Of a stretch of 64,000 bases of DNA, positions 34,997 to 50,444 are shown one piece after another. Numbering within the stretch: position 1 is the first letter of the stretch; the number at the start of each line of letters is the position of its first letter. Position numbers and translations under genes: made by a program. This DNA comes from Oxyruncus cristatus (lineage: Eukaryota > Chordata > Aves > Passeriformes > Cotingidae), in the NCBI GenBank assembly GCA_013399855.1, contig VXAY01002056.1, positions 817,802 to 881,801 on the forward strand, in the 5' to 3' direction. The notes beneath the pieces are model-generated. The model had not been told where the DNA came from, made no database searches, and saw nothing but the letters and a program-made list of their open reading frames with translations.

Positions 34997-37900
34997 GCAT
35001 CTGCGTATCTCGCAAATGAGGGATATAATTTTTTTATCAACACCCTGTGTTATTGTTTTCCTACCTGGGTATTTGGCTGCTTGACCCACTGCAGGGTGCA
35101 CAGAACATCAGCCCTTCTGACCCAGGGGTTAAACCCTTACACCCACAGGAGGTTCCAGATGTAGGTCCGTGCTGTGCCCCCACCACCATGGCAGGGAGGA
35201 TTTCACTGCTGGGTTTCACTGCCAATTGAAGCAGTTTTGTTTCACCAAGCCCCAGCCAGCTGACGCTCTGCTGCAGCTTCAGGAGCGCAGCGCAATACCA
35301 GATGGGAATGTTGCTTGTGCTAGTCCATAAAAGACCTAAGGGCATCCTTCCTTTCTGAGTACGAGCTGCTGATAATATCAATGACCAAATGGTGTCTGCT
35401 CTGGTTTCTTTTAATTCATTTGAAGCATTTTTTTTCCCGCTACTAAAAGTTTAACAATTTCCTTAGACACTTCCAACAGACAATCCCACTGTGGCCTTGC
35501 TGAAACAAACCCTGCTTGCTGTTTGATTATAACCAGGATTGATACTGCAGAATCCACCTACAACGAGTTAGTTCAATGGTATAGTTATAACCAACCTAAC
35601 GCTGCTACAAGTTTAAAACAGAAAATTATTTTACTTTTAAATGTCATCTGCTTCTCCTGGCTGACAAGCAAATAAGTAAATTCTTTTTCCTTGCAGTTTA
35701 GGGTTTTTTTTCCCTTCTTCAACAGAGAACAAATTATAAGAATGCACTATACTGAAACAGCTGTTCAGACATGAGCACTAGAGCTCTGCACACCTTTACA
35801 AGAATGCAATGTGTCAATACTTTTGATCCAGGGTGAAGCCAATACCTTGTTTTCAGCCTGAAAGGGCTAGAAAAGTATTTCTTAACAACAGCAAAGCTGA
35901 AACTGAAAAGACAAAAGTCATGAATACTTAGAAAGAAAAAAAAAGAGTCTACTGTTTAGTGTTGTTCCCCAAAGAGGACAACAAGACTAGAAGAGTCTTT
36001 ATCTACTAATTATTTTAAACAATGCTTTACTGTTTGCCTGGATATTCAAAATAAAAAAAACAGAACACCCCAAACACATTTCACAGTTGCTGGGCTGTAT
36101 AGAATCCTTGACTAATTTTGGTTTTGTTTTGGTTTGGGTTTTTTTTTCCCTTCCCTCTGTCCCTAGAGGAGGATTAGCTGCTGGGGAGATAGCCAACCCA
36201 GATTCTGAATGGAAAACTCCTGTCCAAAGGAAAAATTAATGCTGGTCAATGCAGCTGGGATTCATCACACTCTCCATCTCTTACAAGTTTTTGTGCATCT
36301 GATTGGGGATTTACTGGTAGGAAGAAATCACATGTTGCCTCATGCCTCAGAAGTGATCTATAACCCTGTTTAAGATGAAGCCTGATTTGGAATGGATTAT
36401 ATCCTTTGGGTGATCTGCTCTACACTGCTTGTCTAAAGTGTCAGGTCAAGCATCTGATCAAGATGCACAAAACACTAAAATGGAACATGTGATGACTTCC
36501 ATCCCTTTGGAAGAGAAGACACAGACTGATACATATCTACCAATCCCCCATGAAGCAGACCACCTGCTGTATTCTCCAGACTTGTTCTCTGTAATCCGTC
36601 ATAAAGGATGACCATTACAGTACAAGCAAAAGATTATTTCCTCTGTAAAGATAGAAAACTTGGGAATGTAGATCTGCAGGTCAATTCTGTTCCTCCTTGG
36701 TTCAAAATCTGCATTAATAACATCTGCCAAAACTTACGGTGTCTTTATGTCTTACAGTAATGAAAGAAAAATCCAGAGTTTACACTGAAAAAAAAATGGA
36801 AGAAAAACTGGACTACGAATGGTAGTTTCCTTGTTATGGGTTTAAATTAAATTGCTAAGCATGGCATCAATACCCTCACAGTGGGGTAACTGACCCAAAC
36901 AGTGTAAATAATGTCTGACAGCCAGAGCTCCTGTAGAGGATAAATGCTACTGAAGATAATCTGGTTTTGCACTTTTAGCTTGTTCATTGTGTGTATACAT
37001 ACTGCAAAACACATCATGCCAGGAGGAATATCCTGATAACAGGGATGCTTTTGCTGTCATCAGGGAGTTTATAATAACAGTTCAACAGCAGCAGCTGTAA
37101 CCACCCTTGGCGCAGAAGTTCACTCTGAGAGCAACTCTTTATTTCAGGAAGGCAGAAATGGAAAAGATGCTGGAAAAATACTGAAATGGTCAAGACAGTT
37201 CTTAGAATGTCTGTTTCACTATTCTGAGGCATGTGAGTAACAGCAATGTGTTGTGTGGGGTTTATATATATATGTATGCACGTATCCTCATTATGTAACA
37301 CTGCAGCTATAAGCAGTCAGGATTGAATTTGCAGAGGAAAAAAAAAAGCAAAAATCACTGCCTTTATGTTACCTAAAGAAAACCCTGAAAGGACAAGCCT
37401 CAACACAGACATACAAAACGTGCCATCCCTCGTGGTTTCAATTCTGTGAAATCTCTCAGTACATTTGTACTTAGTTGATTTGTGATGATACCACACATGT
37501 ACTGAAAGTATCCAGCTGAATATCCTGGGTGATGCAGAACTGTAACTTCTGAATACAACAACATATGTAACTTCTGAACACAAGGGTCTCTGGAGAGAGA
37601 CTCCATAAGACCTGAATCAGGTCCAGCCTGACACTAAGAGAAAGAAATGCAGCACAGCACACATTGTTATCACCTCACTGTTCCAGCTGCCAGCAAAACT
37701 GCTGCCTTTGTATCTGGTTATTCGTAATAGAATAATAGACAACTCCACCATGCTGGTGAAAAACTGTGCTTAAGAACAAAAACTCATTCCACCAAAACAA
37801 CCGCTACTTCTGGAGGGAATTTGGTCAGCGTTGCTGTTTCTTAATCTCCAGCATGAATTTTCAGTGTCTGTGATACATGCTGAAGAAGCAGAGTCACCAC

Positions 37901-40900
37901 CATGTTACTTGTCCTTCTGGAGCCATTCTAAGCATAGGCAGCTTCTCGAGGCTGATCTAGAAAGTACAAAGGTGCGTTTAGACGCTTCTTATCTCTCCTG
38001 GATTTGACACGGGATTCAAAGACTGAACACCCTGTGGAACTTTTTCAGACAGACTAGCAGGCATCTGAGGGGGAATACTGCTCAATTTCCTCTCACTGCT
38101 TTGTAGGACTTGGTAAATCCTTCTTTCCTAGAGACTTAATCTTGCATTTCTTAGTCCTGCTCTAAGGCTCTGCTGGGTTCTTTCTGCCTGAAGAAGCATG
38201 ACAAAATCCACTTCTTCCTCAGCTCTCATCATTCCTGTAGGAAAAAAATGGATTTTGCCCAACCTTATGTTTCCCATTCAACTTTTTCTACAATAAAGAA
38301 AAATATAAATTCCTTTCCTGAAGGAAGACTTGAACAGCTGTGGCATGTCTGATATCCACAGAGAGGACTTTGTCAGGCAGGGATGGGCCAGGTCGCTTGG
38401 ACCCCAGTTCTGGTAACGGGTCCGATTCCCTTTAGCATGTGGGTCTAACAACCCCTATCACATTCTTGTCTACAGAAATAAGACTCCTATACTCATGCAT
38501 TCTGTAGACTTCAGATTTTCCTGCAACAAGGTCTATCTTTAGTTCCTGCTCTGTGCTCCTGCAGTTGCCATAGCATAACCCAGGGGCACCCAATCTAATT
38601 ACACAAGGGATGAGCAGAAAGCAATCACTGCTGCAGAGAGCCTTTGATCAAATGAGACATTTCTCTGCTTTTAAACAGAGACTGAAGTCTTTAAAAGGAA
38701 TGACTGTATGTATGTCATTCATTCTTGTTATTTCATTTACCAAAATAATCTTGAGGTTCCTGTGGGTTTGCACCAGAGAGCCTAGGCAGTGATGATCCAG
38801 TGTTTGTGCTCTGAACGTAGGGACTGCTCACAGGGAATGAACTGGTAGCAGGAACATTTAAACAAGCTCTATCATCAAGCTAAGTGATACTCTAAAATAA
38901 TTGTTTTACTTTTACCAACAGTCATTATCAACTTAATGAAGTTTCCCAGGATGATTTAAGCCAGAAGAGAGAACCTTTGCAGTCTTCCCCATAGAGACAT
39001 CACACATTACATATTCAACAGGAAAGGTCTGGAAGAGAAGCCCTTTTGTTCATTCTTATTTCATTTTAACTAATGCTAATCTGAGCTGCTAGTATCGTGC
39101 TGTTAAGCCCTACACTTCAATATATTTGAAGCTTTCCTTGGCAAATAACTGAGCAGCAATTTAGCTCAGCAGGCCTCACCTTAGTGGAGCTGGTTTTGCT
39201 GCCAAACTCAAGAGCTGGCCTGGTTTTCTTTTTTCTTTATTTTTTTTTTCTTTTTCCCACCCAAGCCTATTCAAATAGTTTCTTTTGCAGCAATCTGCTC
39301 CCTTCCTCTGGGCCTGATGCTGTTGCTGAGGTCTCCTTGGCACAACGTTGGCTTTCCAGCTGCCTTTGTCTTTGCTCACGTGCATTTCTTCAGCTTCTGG
39401 CAGCACTGGGCCCTCCCTAGTGACAGGTCTCTCAGGGTTTGTTGCAGGAGCAATGCTACCAGCATCACCCCATCAGCCAGCTGTCCATCCTTTCTCCAAG
39501 CCTAAAGCCAGGTGATGATTTACCTCTTGCTACTTTTCAATATTTTCTCCCCAAGTATTAAATACTCTCATGCTTAGAGAGAAAACTCACGCTGAAGCTC
39601 TACCCTTTCAGCAGGCTTAACCACCATCCCTCCAATGCAAAATATGCTTGTGATAAAACTGCATTTTTCCTGTGGCAAATGGACACCCCAGTGAGCCCTG
39701 CCAGACCCACTTCCCACTGTGTGAACTCTCACTAAGTGCAGCCCAGTGGTGGCAGGGTAATGTTGCTTCAGTGGACATTTATTTGGCTTTAACGTACACA
39801 GAAATTGCTTGTGGAAAGCTTTTATTGATGAAATAAACCTCCAAACATCAGAACCCTGTCTCTTCTATAGTGAGATACTGCCTAGAAATCCAAGCAGCAT
39901 GTTGGAGTTTGCATGATTTCTGACAAAGTGGACAGTGGGGTAAAAATAAGACAGTCAGCTGTCATTGCCTGTGCTCTGGTCCCGTGTTCATGCTCAGGGC
40001 TGGCTGATCCATATTCTTCCTGGAACTCGCACAGAGGAAACATCCTAAGACAGTAAACAAGGAGAGATTTGTATCCTCTGACTTTTGGTGAAGTGAGGCT
40101 ATTAATGCTACGAGCACAAGTTATAAATGCGATGATATGCCACAAAGTATTCAGGGTAGCACTGAATTTCTTAAATCAGGCGGTTGTAATAATGATACTG
40201 CTTTGTAAACTGGTCAAATGGAACCTGATAAATCTCATTAATATTGTGATGAGTAAGGTCCATAAAATTCTAGAGATGCTTGACAGTTCTACAGCAATTT
40301 GCTTTATTCCACAAGAAAAACCAGAGCAACACCATAAAAACAATGTAGCATATTTCAGTATTTTAAAAGCGTACACTTGGATGTCTTAATTTGGATATGC
40401 CTGCAATGGCTTCTTCTAGTGTCATTTAATTACTTTCTCATTTTACATTTACATATAAAAGCTCTTTATTTTACAATCAGTGAAGCTAAATGCATTTGGA
40501 GGTGGCTCTCTCCTTCGTTTTCTTTCAAAAGAGAAGTTTACAGAAATTGAAATAAATGGCCGAGATGTGGTAAGAACAAGTTACCTGGATATCTGCTCAG
40601 ACGAGCTACAGAAAACAAAATGTTTAGCACTCGTATTTTCTTTACAAAGGTAAAGAAAATGCTGCCTCCTGGAGGAGCATTTGCTGTGTGAGGATCTGCC
40701 TCTGAAACACCTGTAGATCTTACGGTTGCATATGAACAAGAAAATTCTACCTACAGAATTCTTTTGCTATATTCACAGTTTTCATACAAGAAAGTCTTTG
40801 CTGATATCAATGATGATGGCCTAAACTGGCCATGTAAAATTATGATGTCATGTATGATGACACGGAACTTATTCTTCCATGACGTGCTCAGGTTTGACTC

Positions 40901-43312
40901 CAGCCATTTCTAACCCAGGGCTGACTTAATATTCAGCAGATTCCCCAATTTTTTTAGAGGGAACTTGCTATTTAAAGGGGACATATTCCAATCAACCATT
41001 TTTTTTTGATTCCCTGCATTATATTTCTCAGGATGTATTGTCTCTGTACAGGATATTTGGTGTTACCATCCTGATTTTCCGCAGCTACCAGAGCATAACC
41101 ATGCATTGCACAGTGGCTCCTGTCTGAATTAATGTCCTGAATTCAAAAGTTATGTCTTTGTCATGCTCAGGCTCTCATTCTCCACACTGGGGACTGAATC
41201 AGTACATGAAGAGGAGGACTATTTTCCTATTTCTTTTAGTTATGTTTATTTTTCACTATGACAACTTCTCAAACAGAGAACAAGCTGAAATCTTCCTGTG
41301 TCTGTTCTTGCCTCATCCTTCCTTTATTTTTTTTTTTTTTCACCACAAAGTAACACAAATCATCTGGAATATAGGAATATAAATTACTTGTGCCAATAGC
41401 TAGATTTAGGAGTGACTTTTAGTGGCATTATCTTTCCTGTACCTTCAGAAGTGAAGAGACAACAGGCACAGGTCACCAAAACAGTAAATGAAAAAACAGC
41501 TTCAGAGATAGGAATGGAGAAATGTATGCAGTGGATGATTAAAACCCCCCAAAGTTTTGAAATACAATAGGGTAATTCTACCAAGCTCTCATGATCTATA
41601 AGATCTCTGATAATCTTAGTTATATATTATTTCTTGGTATCATTGCATTGGCTAGTTAATGTGTTAAATATGGGCAATTATAATCGCACTCTGTTCTTCA
41701 AGTCCTGCTTATGTAATCTTTTCCCCTTTCTTTGTTATACAAGAAAAATGGACTTTTATCTTCAAAGGTTTATGTGGAACCTTCAGAAGATTCAGCGAAA
41801 AAAGTTTCCTCTGATTCCTTGCAGAGTTTGCAACACAACATTGCAGCAGACTCGTGAATGAGCTGCACAGCGTAAAGCTGCTCTGTCTGCTTTTCCTAAC
41901 TGAGATGTGCAGAAATAACCTGAACTACCGAGGTGGTAAGTGGACCAAAAGTAACACTTTTGAGGCACTAACTAACTGTGAGTGGCTGGCAACACCAGCA
42001 AAGGCACTTGCACGTAAAAATATAAAACCCTTATCCTTTGAACAGCTGCAATAATGAGCTTTTCTCCTCGGTTAGTCCTGACTAACCCACTGAAGTGGGA
42101 AGAAAGTGAATGAAAAGCCGTTTCATTCTCCATTGCCAGAGAACAGCTCTCAAAACTGCTTTTCAGCTGTACCCTGATTAGAATGGCTGGAGGCTCAGGG
42201 GACTCCCCGTTGCCAGCCTTGGCACCTCGCTGATTTTCAGCACTATTTGTTACTTTTTTTAAACCCAAAGCAAGTTGAAACTAATGAAAACACGTTTCTT
42301 TAACAGCCAGGGATTTCACAGCCAAGCCCTGCTTAAACTTATTAATGTAAATAGCTTTGTCATTTTATAGGTTATGTTCTGAGTTAAATGAAGAGACATT
42401 ACTGGGAAATTGAATTAAAAAAATATTGATTTCCCCGTCTCCTCACATCTTTCCAAATATGTCCTAAATTTTTGCCCGTGCTAAGGTAACCCTGTTCATG
42501 CAATTTAATGTTTAATAGCCATATTGAATAATATCCCAAAGATGAGTCAGAGCATGGCTGAAATTTGCACTGAAGTCATAGAAAAACATAACCCCTGAAT
42601 CAAAAATAATTTGTGGTCTTTCCTATATCCTCTGTCCCAAGGCGCAGATCCAGGCTCTGAAAATGTTTGCTCTTCTTTAAAACAAGAAGATAAATCCTCT
42701 GGTGTAAATCCTGGCACGGTGTACACCTGCACTGACAAACTTGTGCAGTTCCATACCCAGTGAGGGAGCACTCTCCTCAACAGATTTGGTTTTCATAGGT
42801 TGACTGAAGAACAATAACCACTCTGCACCTAATGAGACTTAAGCCTGAACAAATACAAATACTATGACTGTTATCTACTTATGGAATCGAGCACAGGGAA
42901 AAGCATAAGTTATGGGCTATCTCTAGCTGGAAATGTTGTTATTGTTATGCTGTTTTGATGGAAAATATTGGCTGGTTGAAACATTGTTGGAAAAGCACGT
43001 ATTTTTTTCTAAAATTCCGTATGATTTCCTGTCAATCTCCCAGGCTGTCAGACAGCCCTTTCTTCTTGTGTCTGCCATTTGAATTAGCTTTGCTGCACAG
43101 ATTTTGGCTGAAAAATGAGTTGTTCCTGTTGTGCAATAGGGAATCCAACTCAATGCTCCTCCTCAAATTAACTGAGCTGATTGTCTTGTAGACAAAAAAA
43201 CCTAAAGCCCTTGTTCTTGTAGACTCAGTGTCTTTTTGCAAAAAACAAATGAACAAAAAATTAAAAAAGGCACAGCAGAAAAATGTATGTATATATATGC
43301 ACAGATATGTAT

Positions 43313-43330
43313 ACACACACACACACACAC
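43313..43330. repeat. (AC)9 microsatellite
   Basis: Nine AC units preceded by a degenerate GTATGTATATATATGC stretch from about 43284. A simple sequence repeat. Confidence 0.9.
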
Positions 43331-46300
43331 GTATTTTCTCAGGAAATTTTTCATTCCTAATGACAATGCAGCAGCACTAGATTTTGTAGTGTCAACACTG
43401 CCTTTTAATCAGGTCTAATCTTGCATATGCTTATGTAGATTTCCCTAATGATATTGTAATTTCATCTCTGTGACACCATAGGACTGACAATATCAATTAT
43501 TTCAGCATTTGTTATTACCCACTGTCCAAAGCCTTTGTCATTTCATAGGATACCAAATGCATGTATTGTGATACCCTACTTCTAAAATACATAATGGAAA
43601 AATTATTGTTGTCATAAAATGTTCCAAATGTATGAGGCATGAAGGGAACAACCCTAGTTCTCACATGTCCTGAAGGGTTAAATCACATACTTTGGGAGCA
43701 CTGTTGCTTATTAAAAAATTATTTATGACTTGAATTGTATCACTTCTAAATATATAAAGAGTTGGGATGGCTTCCAACAATTACTAAAGAAGCCAGCCAA
43801 GTGATGCTTTCCAATTAAATCAGGCTGAGTTGTTTTTTTTAACTTCATGGTGTCCTGTGTTCTGTCTCCTGTTTTTTTCATGATGAAAATAGATAATAAC
43901 CCCACACAACTGAAGTCTCACACTTCTCCTCTTTGGTACCCTTTCATGCGATGATGATCAGTAGGAGCCTCTCTGCAGGTACTCGCTACATGAAAGGTTT
44001 CTTTCTTGTCCATTTAAGTGCTGCTGATGCTGCTTAAGTGCTTGCTTTTATTTGGGACCAGTTCTTACACAAAGCTTCAAAGCTTATATCATCTGATGGC
44101 TTATTTATATTTGCCTTGTTCAATCTTTGATAATGATGGTGTTAAAAAACCTGCAGGAAACAGTGCCGAGCTGAAAACATTGACTTCCATGGTACTGCCT
44201 GTGTTGTCCAGGTTATGCAAAGAGACAGATGAAAGTCCACGGCCTAATTTATTAGCAGGGAAATAAAGAGAGATTAATTAAAAAAGAAAAAAAGAGAAAA
44301 GAACAAAAAGATCCACTAAACCATACAGCACTCCCTTCCCTACTCGTATGTGACGGAACTCAGATGTTCAGAGCGAGGTTATGCACCACTTCTCATGTGC
44401 TGTATCGCACCGGTACCAGCTCTTGATAGAGGAAACACTGCAAAGCTCTCCACAGAGGTTTATTTCCTGGGTAAAGCATATTAAAGAACGTTACACATCC
44501 AGGCTGAGTCCTGGCCTGTAGACCTGGGGGATGCACCCCGACCAGAGCAGCCCATGAACTTTTTCCAAGATGTCAGTGCAAAAGGTAAACATGAAAACCC
44601 AGTCAAGTCTCTAGAAGCTTAAATTTACTATATAAGCACTCTGAACTGAAGAAAGGTTAAGTAACCTGCAAAACCAAACAAAACATTGAAAACAGTGCAG
44701 TAGACTACTGAGTGCTTAGTCCTTGGCAGATGAGGCTTTTCACAGCCGGCTACAGCCACTGTTGCTGGAGTTCACCTTGTTCTGTGCTGAAGAAATATGT
44801 CAGCTCCAGAGTACGTAGGGCCTGCCTTTATTGCTGGGGTTGGAAGTTTGCCACTCAAAGATCTAATCAGAATCATTTATTTTTTCCAGCACTTCGGAGT
44901 AGATACACAAGCTCATTTGTGTATCTGGCATATTTATTTAGCTCTGTTACAGGTTCATCTGGTTACTGATGATCATTTGCCAGATTTAAATAAAGGTTTC
45001 TCCTCCATTACTGATGGAAAATGAAGCCAGCTTGTGTAACTTGGAAAAATGGTTTAAAATTATGGAAATTATTCTCGTACGAGGAAGACAGAAATAGCCC
45101 AACACAAGTGTATTCTGCAGTTGCCAGCTGAAACAGCAGCCTATTCTGTGCTGTGCCTTTCACTGAGTCATTTCTGGGGTTGTTCTCTAAAAAAGAATCC
45201 ACAGTTAGGCTGAACTGCTGCTTTCTGTCAAGTGGAAACCGAGTGGCTGTTTCGTAGCCTTTTTCCAAAAGCTCCTTTTGAAAACTGAAACACTGGAGCA
45301 CAGAGATCTGCCACAGCCTGCCACTGGGAATGCAGGCATGCAATCCTTGCCCAGTGTCTGTAGGTCCTGCCAGCTCCTCCCTTTCTGCTGGGACAATTCA
45401 GATGCTGCAACAGAGGCTATCGCTACCCGTGCCATGCGCAGGAGTTTCAGCCAGAGGATTTGTGAAGCCAAATCCATTTGTCACACGTCCGCATCTCCAC
45501 CAGCCTTTACGAGAACATCCCAGAAACAACGTCCAACAGTCCTGGGCTTTGCAGGGAGAGCGTGGCTTGACACACACCTTCCTTCCCACAGCGTGGGATT
45601 ACCCTGCCATGCTGCTCCATGTGACCCTGTACTACGGGATTGGCGCTTACAGACCTATCTGCTGCTTTCAATAAAGGTTTCCTTGGGTTGGTTTCAGAGC
45701 CTCAAGGTTTCTGGGCACAGAACTACCACCTAAACTGATGCTTTTAGGACACTGCAACCATCTCTGTACGGGGAATCATCCAATGGCAGTTCTTGCTGAC
45801 AGAATTAAGCCATGGGTAGGGGGGAGGACAGTTTCTGACCATGTGCAGAATATCCCTACATTTCCTTGACACTGCAGATGGGCAGCCAGAAGCCTGGCTA
45901 CTCCTGGTCAATGCAGTTCTTACTCTAAGAGTCCTGAGGAGCAAGGCAGGAGAGAGGTGGTCTGTGAGGCATTAGCCAAAGAGCACTCATGAGACAGTGG
46001 ACTAGTTTGTCATTATTATACCTGAGCTACTCCAACTCATTGGTTTCACTCACAGCCTAATCTCATAAAAATTAATTTAAAACCACTCTGCTAGGCCCAG
46101 GTAGGACTGTCAGTCCCTCAAGTAACATTCCTTACCATCAAATGATGCATTAGATTTGGGAATCAACAACAACACTCACCATTCCACTGCATTACACCAC
46201 ACCTCACTACATTTTCACAACATTCAAAGATTAATGGCACACTAAAATACGTATTTATGTGCTTTAAACACATAACCTTGAACAGATTGTGGAATGTGAA

Positions 46301-49300
46301 CTGTGCTTTTCAAAACTGCATTCTCACAAGCCAGCAAGCTTCTATGAAACTCTCACCCACCATGATCAACCATGGAAAACCTTTTATGGCTAGAATTGAA
46401 GATTCTCTTAGTATTTTATTATCTGGGGGTAATAGGATATACAAAGAATCCCTGAAAAACTCTTCTTAAGGCCCACATAAGCCCTTAGCAGTATATAGAC
46501 TTTAGGTTCTTACTGAAGTGTATCTTAGGGACATCTTTTTTACCCATATGAATTTCAGCCACAGCTGGGATGGACAGAGGAAGGAGTGGGAGAAGGGAAA
46601 GTCTTATCCTGCTTTCACCCCCAGTTCTGCTCAGTTCATTCATTTCACTATGTGCCTGTGTGTATTTTCTTCTCCCAGGTCAGGCTGCATCCATCCCTGA
46701 TCATACCCTTTAGCCTCTTTATGTCCTGGGGACAATTGTTCATCTCACTTCCAAAATAGCACTCAGTGCTCCAAAAATTACCATGGCTTCTCTTTTGGGA
46801 CACAAACAACGTGGCCTCTGTCAAACTGTTTATTTATAACACATCTTAAAAGGCCTCTGACATCCCAATCAGTAGTAAAATGAAATAAACATTGATTTCT
46901 TACAAGATGTATGAATCTTTATACCATTAGGGAGAGGAAGGAAAATAGAGGCTTTAGAGACTATCAGAGTAATAACTTTTGAATCTTAGTCTGGAAATAG
47001 CAACACATGCAAAAAAATACATGAATATTTAACAAAGAAGGATCTAAAACATATTTTCTACATTTTTATAATCTGAAAGCTCTCAAAACATACTGAACAC
47101 AAGTATCTTTTTGTTTGCAGAGTATATCCTGCTTAACAAACCATCCACACAATGCATTGTTATAAATAACTCTTACAAATAACCACTAAAATGAAGGCTA
47201 ACAGAGCAGAGACCTAGATGGTTATTAATGTTAACACTTAGCACCTACATAGCCTATGAGAGTCTCGCTCAGTGAGAGGTCCATTGCATTTGTGTTACAG
47301 GTCTTCCTGTAACATCCATATTTGGAAAAGAAATAGGAAAAGACACTGAAGCAAATTATTCTTTTCCTCTCCAAGCAGAACTTAGGAAAATGGTACGTTA
47401 TGTAAATTTGTGCAGATGAAAAAACTGCCTTCATAGCCATCAGTTTCTGAGGTATTTAAAATTCTTTTACTTGACTCAGTTAAAAAGCAGCATTACTGCT
47501 ACCCCAAATTTGCTAGAAAGAGAATGACAGATCTGTCCTGAGCTTCAAATAGCAGACACTTGTTCATTGTTCTTTCCTAATGAAATACCAAATTTTCACT
47601 CATGTTTGGAAATCAAATGACAAAATCCTTTGACTGCAAAGTGCCAGTGTACAAAGCTATGTACAACAAAGGCACTAATTAGAAATTTCCCTGGCAGATT
47701 ACACAGCCAAGACTTATTTCTGTTCAAGACCACAATATTTATACCTTTTAGGCTAAATAAGAAATGCAGAAGACAAGGATAATCAGCCATCTTTGTGCAA
47801 CCTAAACATTTTTACTCCCAAATAACTTGTACCTGGTTCCTTTTTTTCTAATTTCCATACAAAAGGTATACCTTCAAATTTTCTAAAAAATCCCAGTAGC
47901 ATCTTCTACTTTCTACCTTCTCCTAGGCTGCAAACCTCGTCCTCCTGTACGTTATCCATGTCAGAAAACAAATCCCTTTTGTCTGAATTTATCCAATCAC
48001 ATCACCTTTGTTTTCGTACCCATCAGATTTCACACTCAAGCTGAGAATTTTCATTAAGGTCTGCAAAAGGACAGATTTTGGGACACAGCTAATCACGTCT
48101 CCCTTATTCTACCCAAGTAGCACAAAACTTTCCAAAGCTTTCTGCCGTTTGAACATTTTGATTTAGAACGAATCATCCGTTTGTCAGTTGTGTTGGTCTG
48201 TGCTTTTAAACATAAACTGTATCTCTTTCTTCTCCTGGTAGGAATCCCATTTCACACGTAGGCTAATTAACTACAATTTAGACTGAAGTAGGAATGATTG
48301 CTCTGCTGTAATGCTGCTGTTTCTTAGCAACCGTGAAAGATATGGCAAAAGATGTGAAACTGAGACCCAAATAACATCATTTCCAGACTGAGAACTTCCA
48401 CCTAGACTAACCTACCAGTGGGACAGTAAATTAATTTTAAATTTCCATTTACCTACTCCAGTGCTATGTCTCTTGCAGGCTCTAACAGTGTGATTTTTAC
48501 AGTGCAAGATGGCACTTAAGCATTTAACTTCCCCAGAGCTGATGATACCTGCTATCTACTCCAAAAAAACTTGTAAAATTTCATTAGAAAAATATTTTCC
48601 TGCATCCTTCCCACGTAATGACTTTCGTCTAGCACTAATTCCTCACTTGATGGGAGTTTTACCAAAGTAAAACTGCAAGATTAAGCCTTGCTTCAGTGTT
48701 ACATAATAAACAAAAATTTATTTTATTAATAGAATATTGGTAGTTATGTTTTTCTACCTAATGCTCATAAGGTATTTTGAGCATGTATATTGCCTTACTC
48801 TGATTTGAAGATACTTATTTCATCTATTAACCAACTTGAGGCTTCAAGACAAACAATGCTGTCACTGGTTTTAAAAAATATAGACAATTTAAGAAACAGT
48901 CTGACAGCTGAAAGTCCAATATAAAATAGAATTCCTTTAATACTTGCAGAATCTTTCTATGACTTGCTCTGTAGTTCTACTCTGCAATTGCTACTTGCAT
49001 ATGATGTCAATAGCGCAGATTTAATTTTTTTTCTGGAAGAAGTGGCAGATTGGTCTCTGTGATCCTATTCATAATCTGCATTTTGAGCACGGGAATGACT
49101 GAAGACAAAGACCAAAAAAGTCTGAAGTACCAAAGTGGGGATAAAAATTAATGGCTGAAAATAAGATGAACCGTGTAGTCACATTTTGGTCTGTGCATCT
49201 GAGACAGACAGAACGTGCAGTCCTGGGAGACACACATGGTAACACTGCTTCTTCTCCCAGTGCCTGGGAGCTGGGAAAGCCCCAGCTGGAAGGGATGAAG

Positions 49301-50426
49301 ATCTGCCTAAGTACTGGTAGTCTCATGGGTAACCTGAGGGTCACAACCCCAGCCAGGATGCAGAATTCCTACGTCTGCATCTCCACTGTACAAGACAGCG
49401 CTGCAGCCTGTCATGGCAACTGCATCTGGCCCAGAGGGAAGAACAGTGGCAACGTGGTCGTCTGCCTTTCTGCAGAGGCACCTTCCTGGGAGAGAGTCCC
49501 GGCCAAAGCACGTCGCTGCTGCCTCACCTGGAGCACCAGGTGCTCCTCATCAGTGGAGATGGGGCTGCACTGACCAGCTTCACCTGGTGCTTGAAAAGGA
49601 AGAGAGGCAGAGCAGGGTGTGGTGCTCACTGCAGGGCAGTGTGGAGGAGAAGGTGCTGCAGAAGGCTGGAACACGGGGGACACAACTTGCAAGGTAGGTG
49701 TGCAGCTCTTTGGCACTGCTGGCGGTGCCTTCTTGCCTGGCAGAGCTCGGGGCTGCTTGTTGTTGGAGGCAGCGAGGAATTGTTTTGCTGGTATCACAAT
49801 GTACTCTGTTCTGTCTGGGTTTTTGCTGCTGCGAGATGTTGTGCCTGCAGGCCACGTGTACTATTGCAGGCTGCACAGAACAGTCCCCAAGAGGGACCAA
49901 GGCTCCTTCCAGCCCAGCACACAATCTCTGTGGGGGACAGCAGCTTTTTCACAGCATTGCTGGGTCTGCATAGGGTAGAGGTTTTGGGGTCCTTTCTATT
50001 GCTCTGGCAGCAGGCACAGGTGGAACCTGGGTTTGTCTGGATGGGTACTACAGTTTTGTTTCACTATCTCATGGAACTGAGAATGGATCCAGCTACTTGT
50101 ATAGGTTGTTGATTTTTTTTCTGAAAGAAGCAAAATGTAAAAATCTGACACTGTGTTTATTTAGTCATAAACTTAGAGGAGTGTCTGGCAGGGCATTTGG
50201 CAAAGTCCTGCATGAACCAAGGAGTCAGTTCCGCTGGCACGATGTGTGGGAACACATCCACCAGCCCGTTTAACTGTGGATTTAAAGGACATCTCTTTAC
50301 TCTGTGACTTTAAAAGTAAGGTTAGTTTGACAGTGTTTGGATTTTTGCTTGTTTAGGTTGTGTGATTTTCTTTTTTGTTGTTGTTTGCTTTTTGTGTTTT
50401 GTTTTGGGTTTCTTTTTCCTTTTGGT

Positions 50427-50444
50427 TTTTTTTTTTTTTTTTTA
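50427..50444. repeat. T-rich tract with poly-T run
   Basis: A T run inside a longer T/G-rich region (50340-50445) with TTTTGTTGTTG-like motifs. Low complexity; no element body recognised. Confidence 0.75.

Noticed and set aside
45278..45733. 151-codon open frame on the + strand
   Set aside because: Overlapping alternative frames, no recognisable domain and no conserved motif; treated as chance.
48310..48350. GTTTCTTAGCAACC, resembling an RFX X-box
   Set aside because: A single imperfect motif in 39 kb of intron is expected by chance.
49540..50112. 190-codon open frame on the + strand, with overlapping long frames on both strands
   Set aside because: Rich in Cys, Trp, Arg and Gly with no recognisable domain, and overlapped by open frames in other phases, which is typical of GC-richer non-coding DNA.
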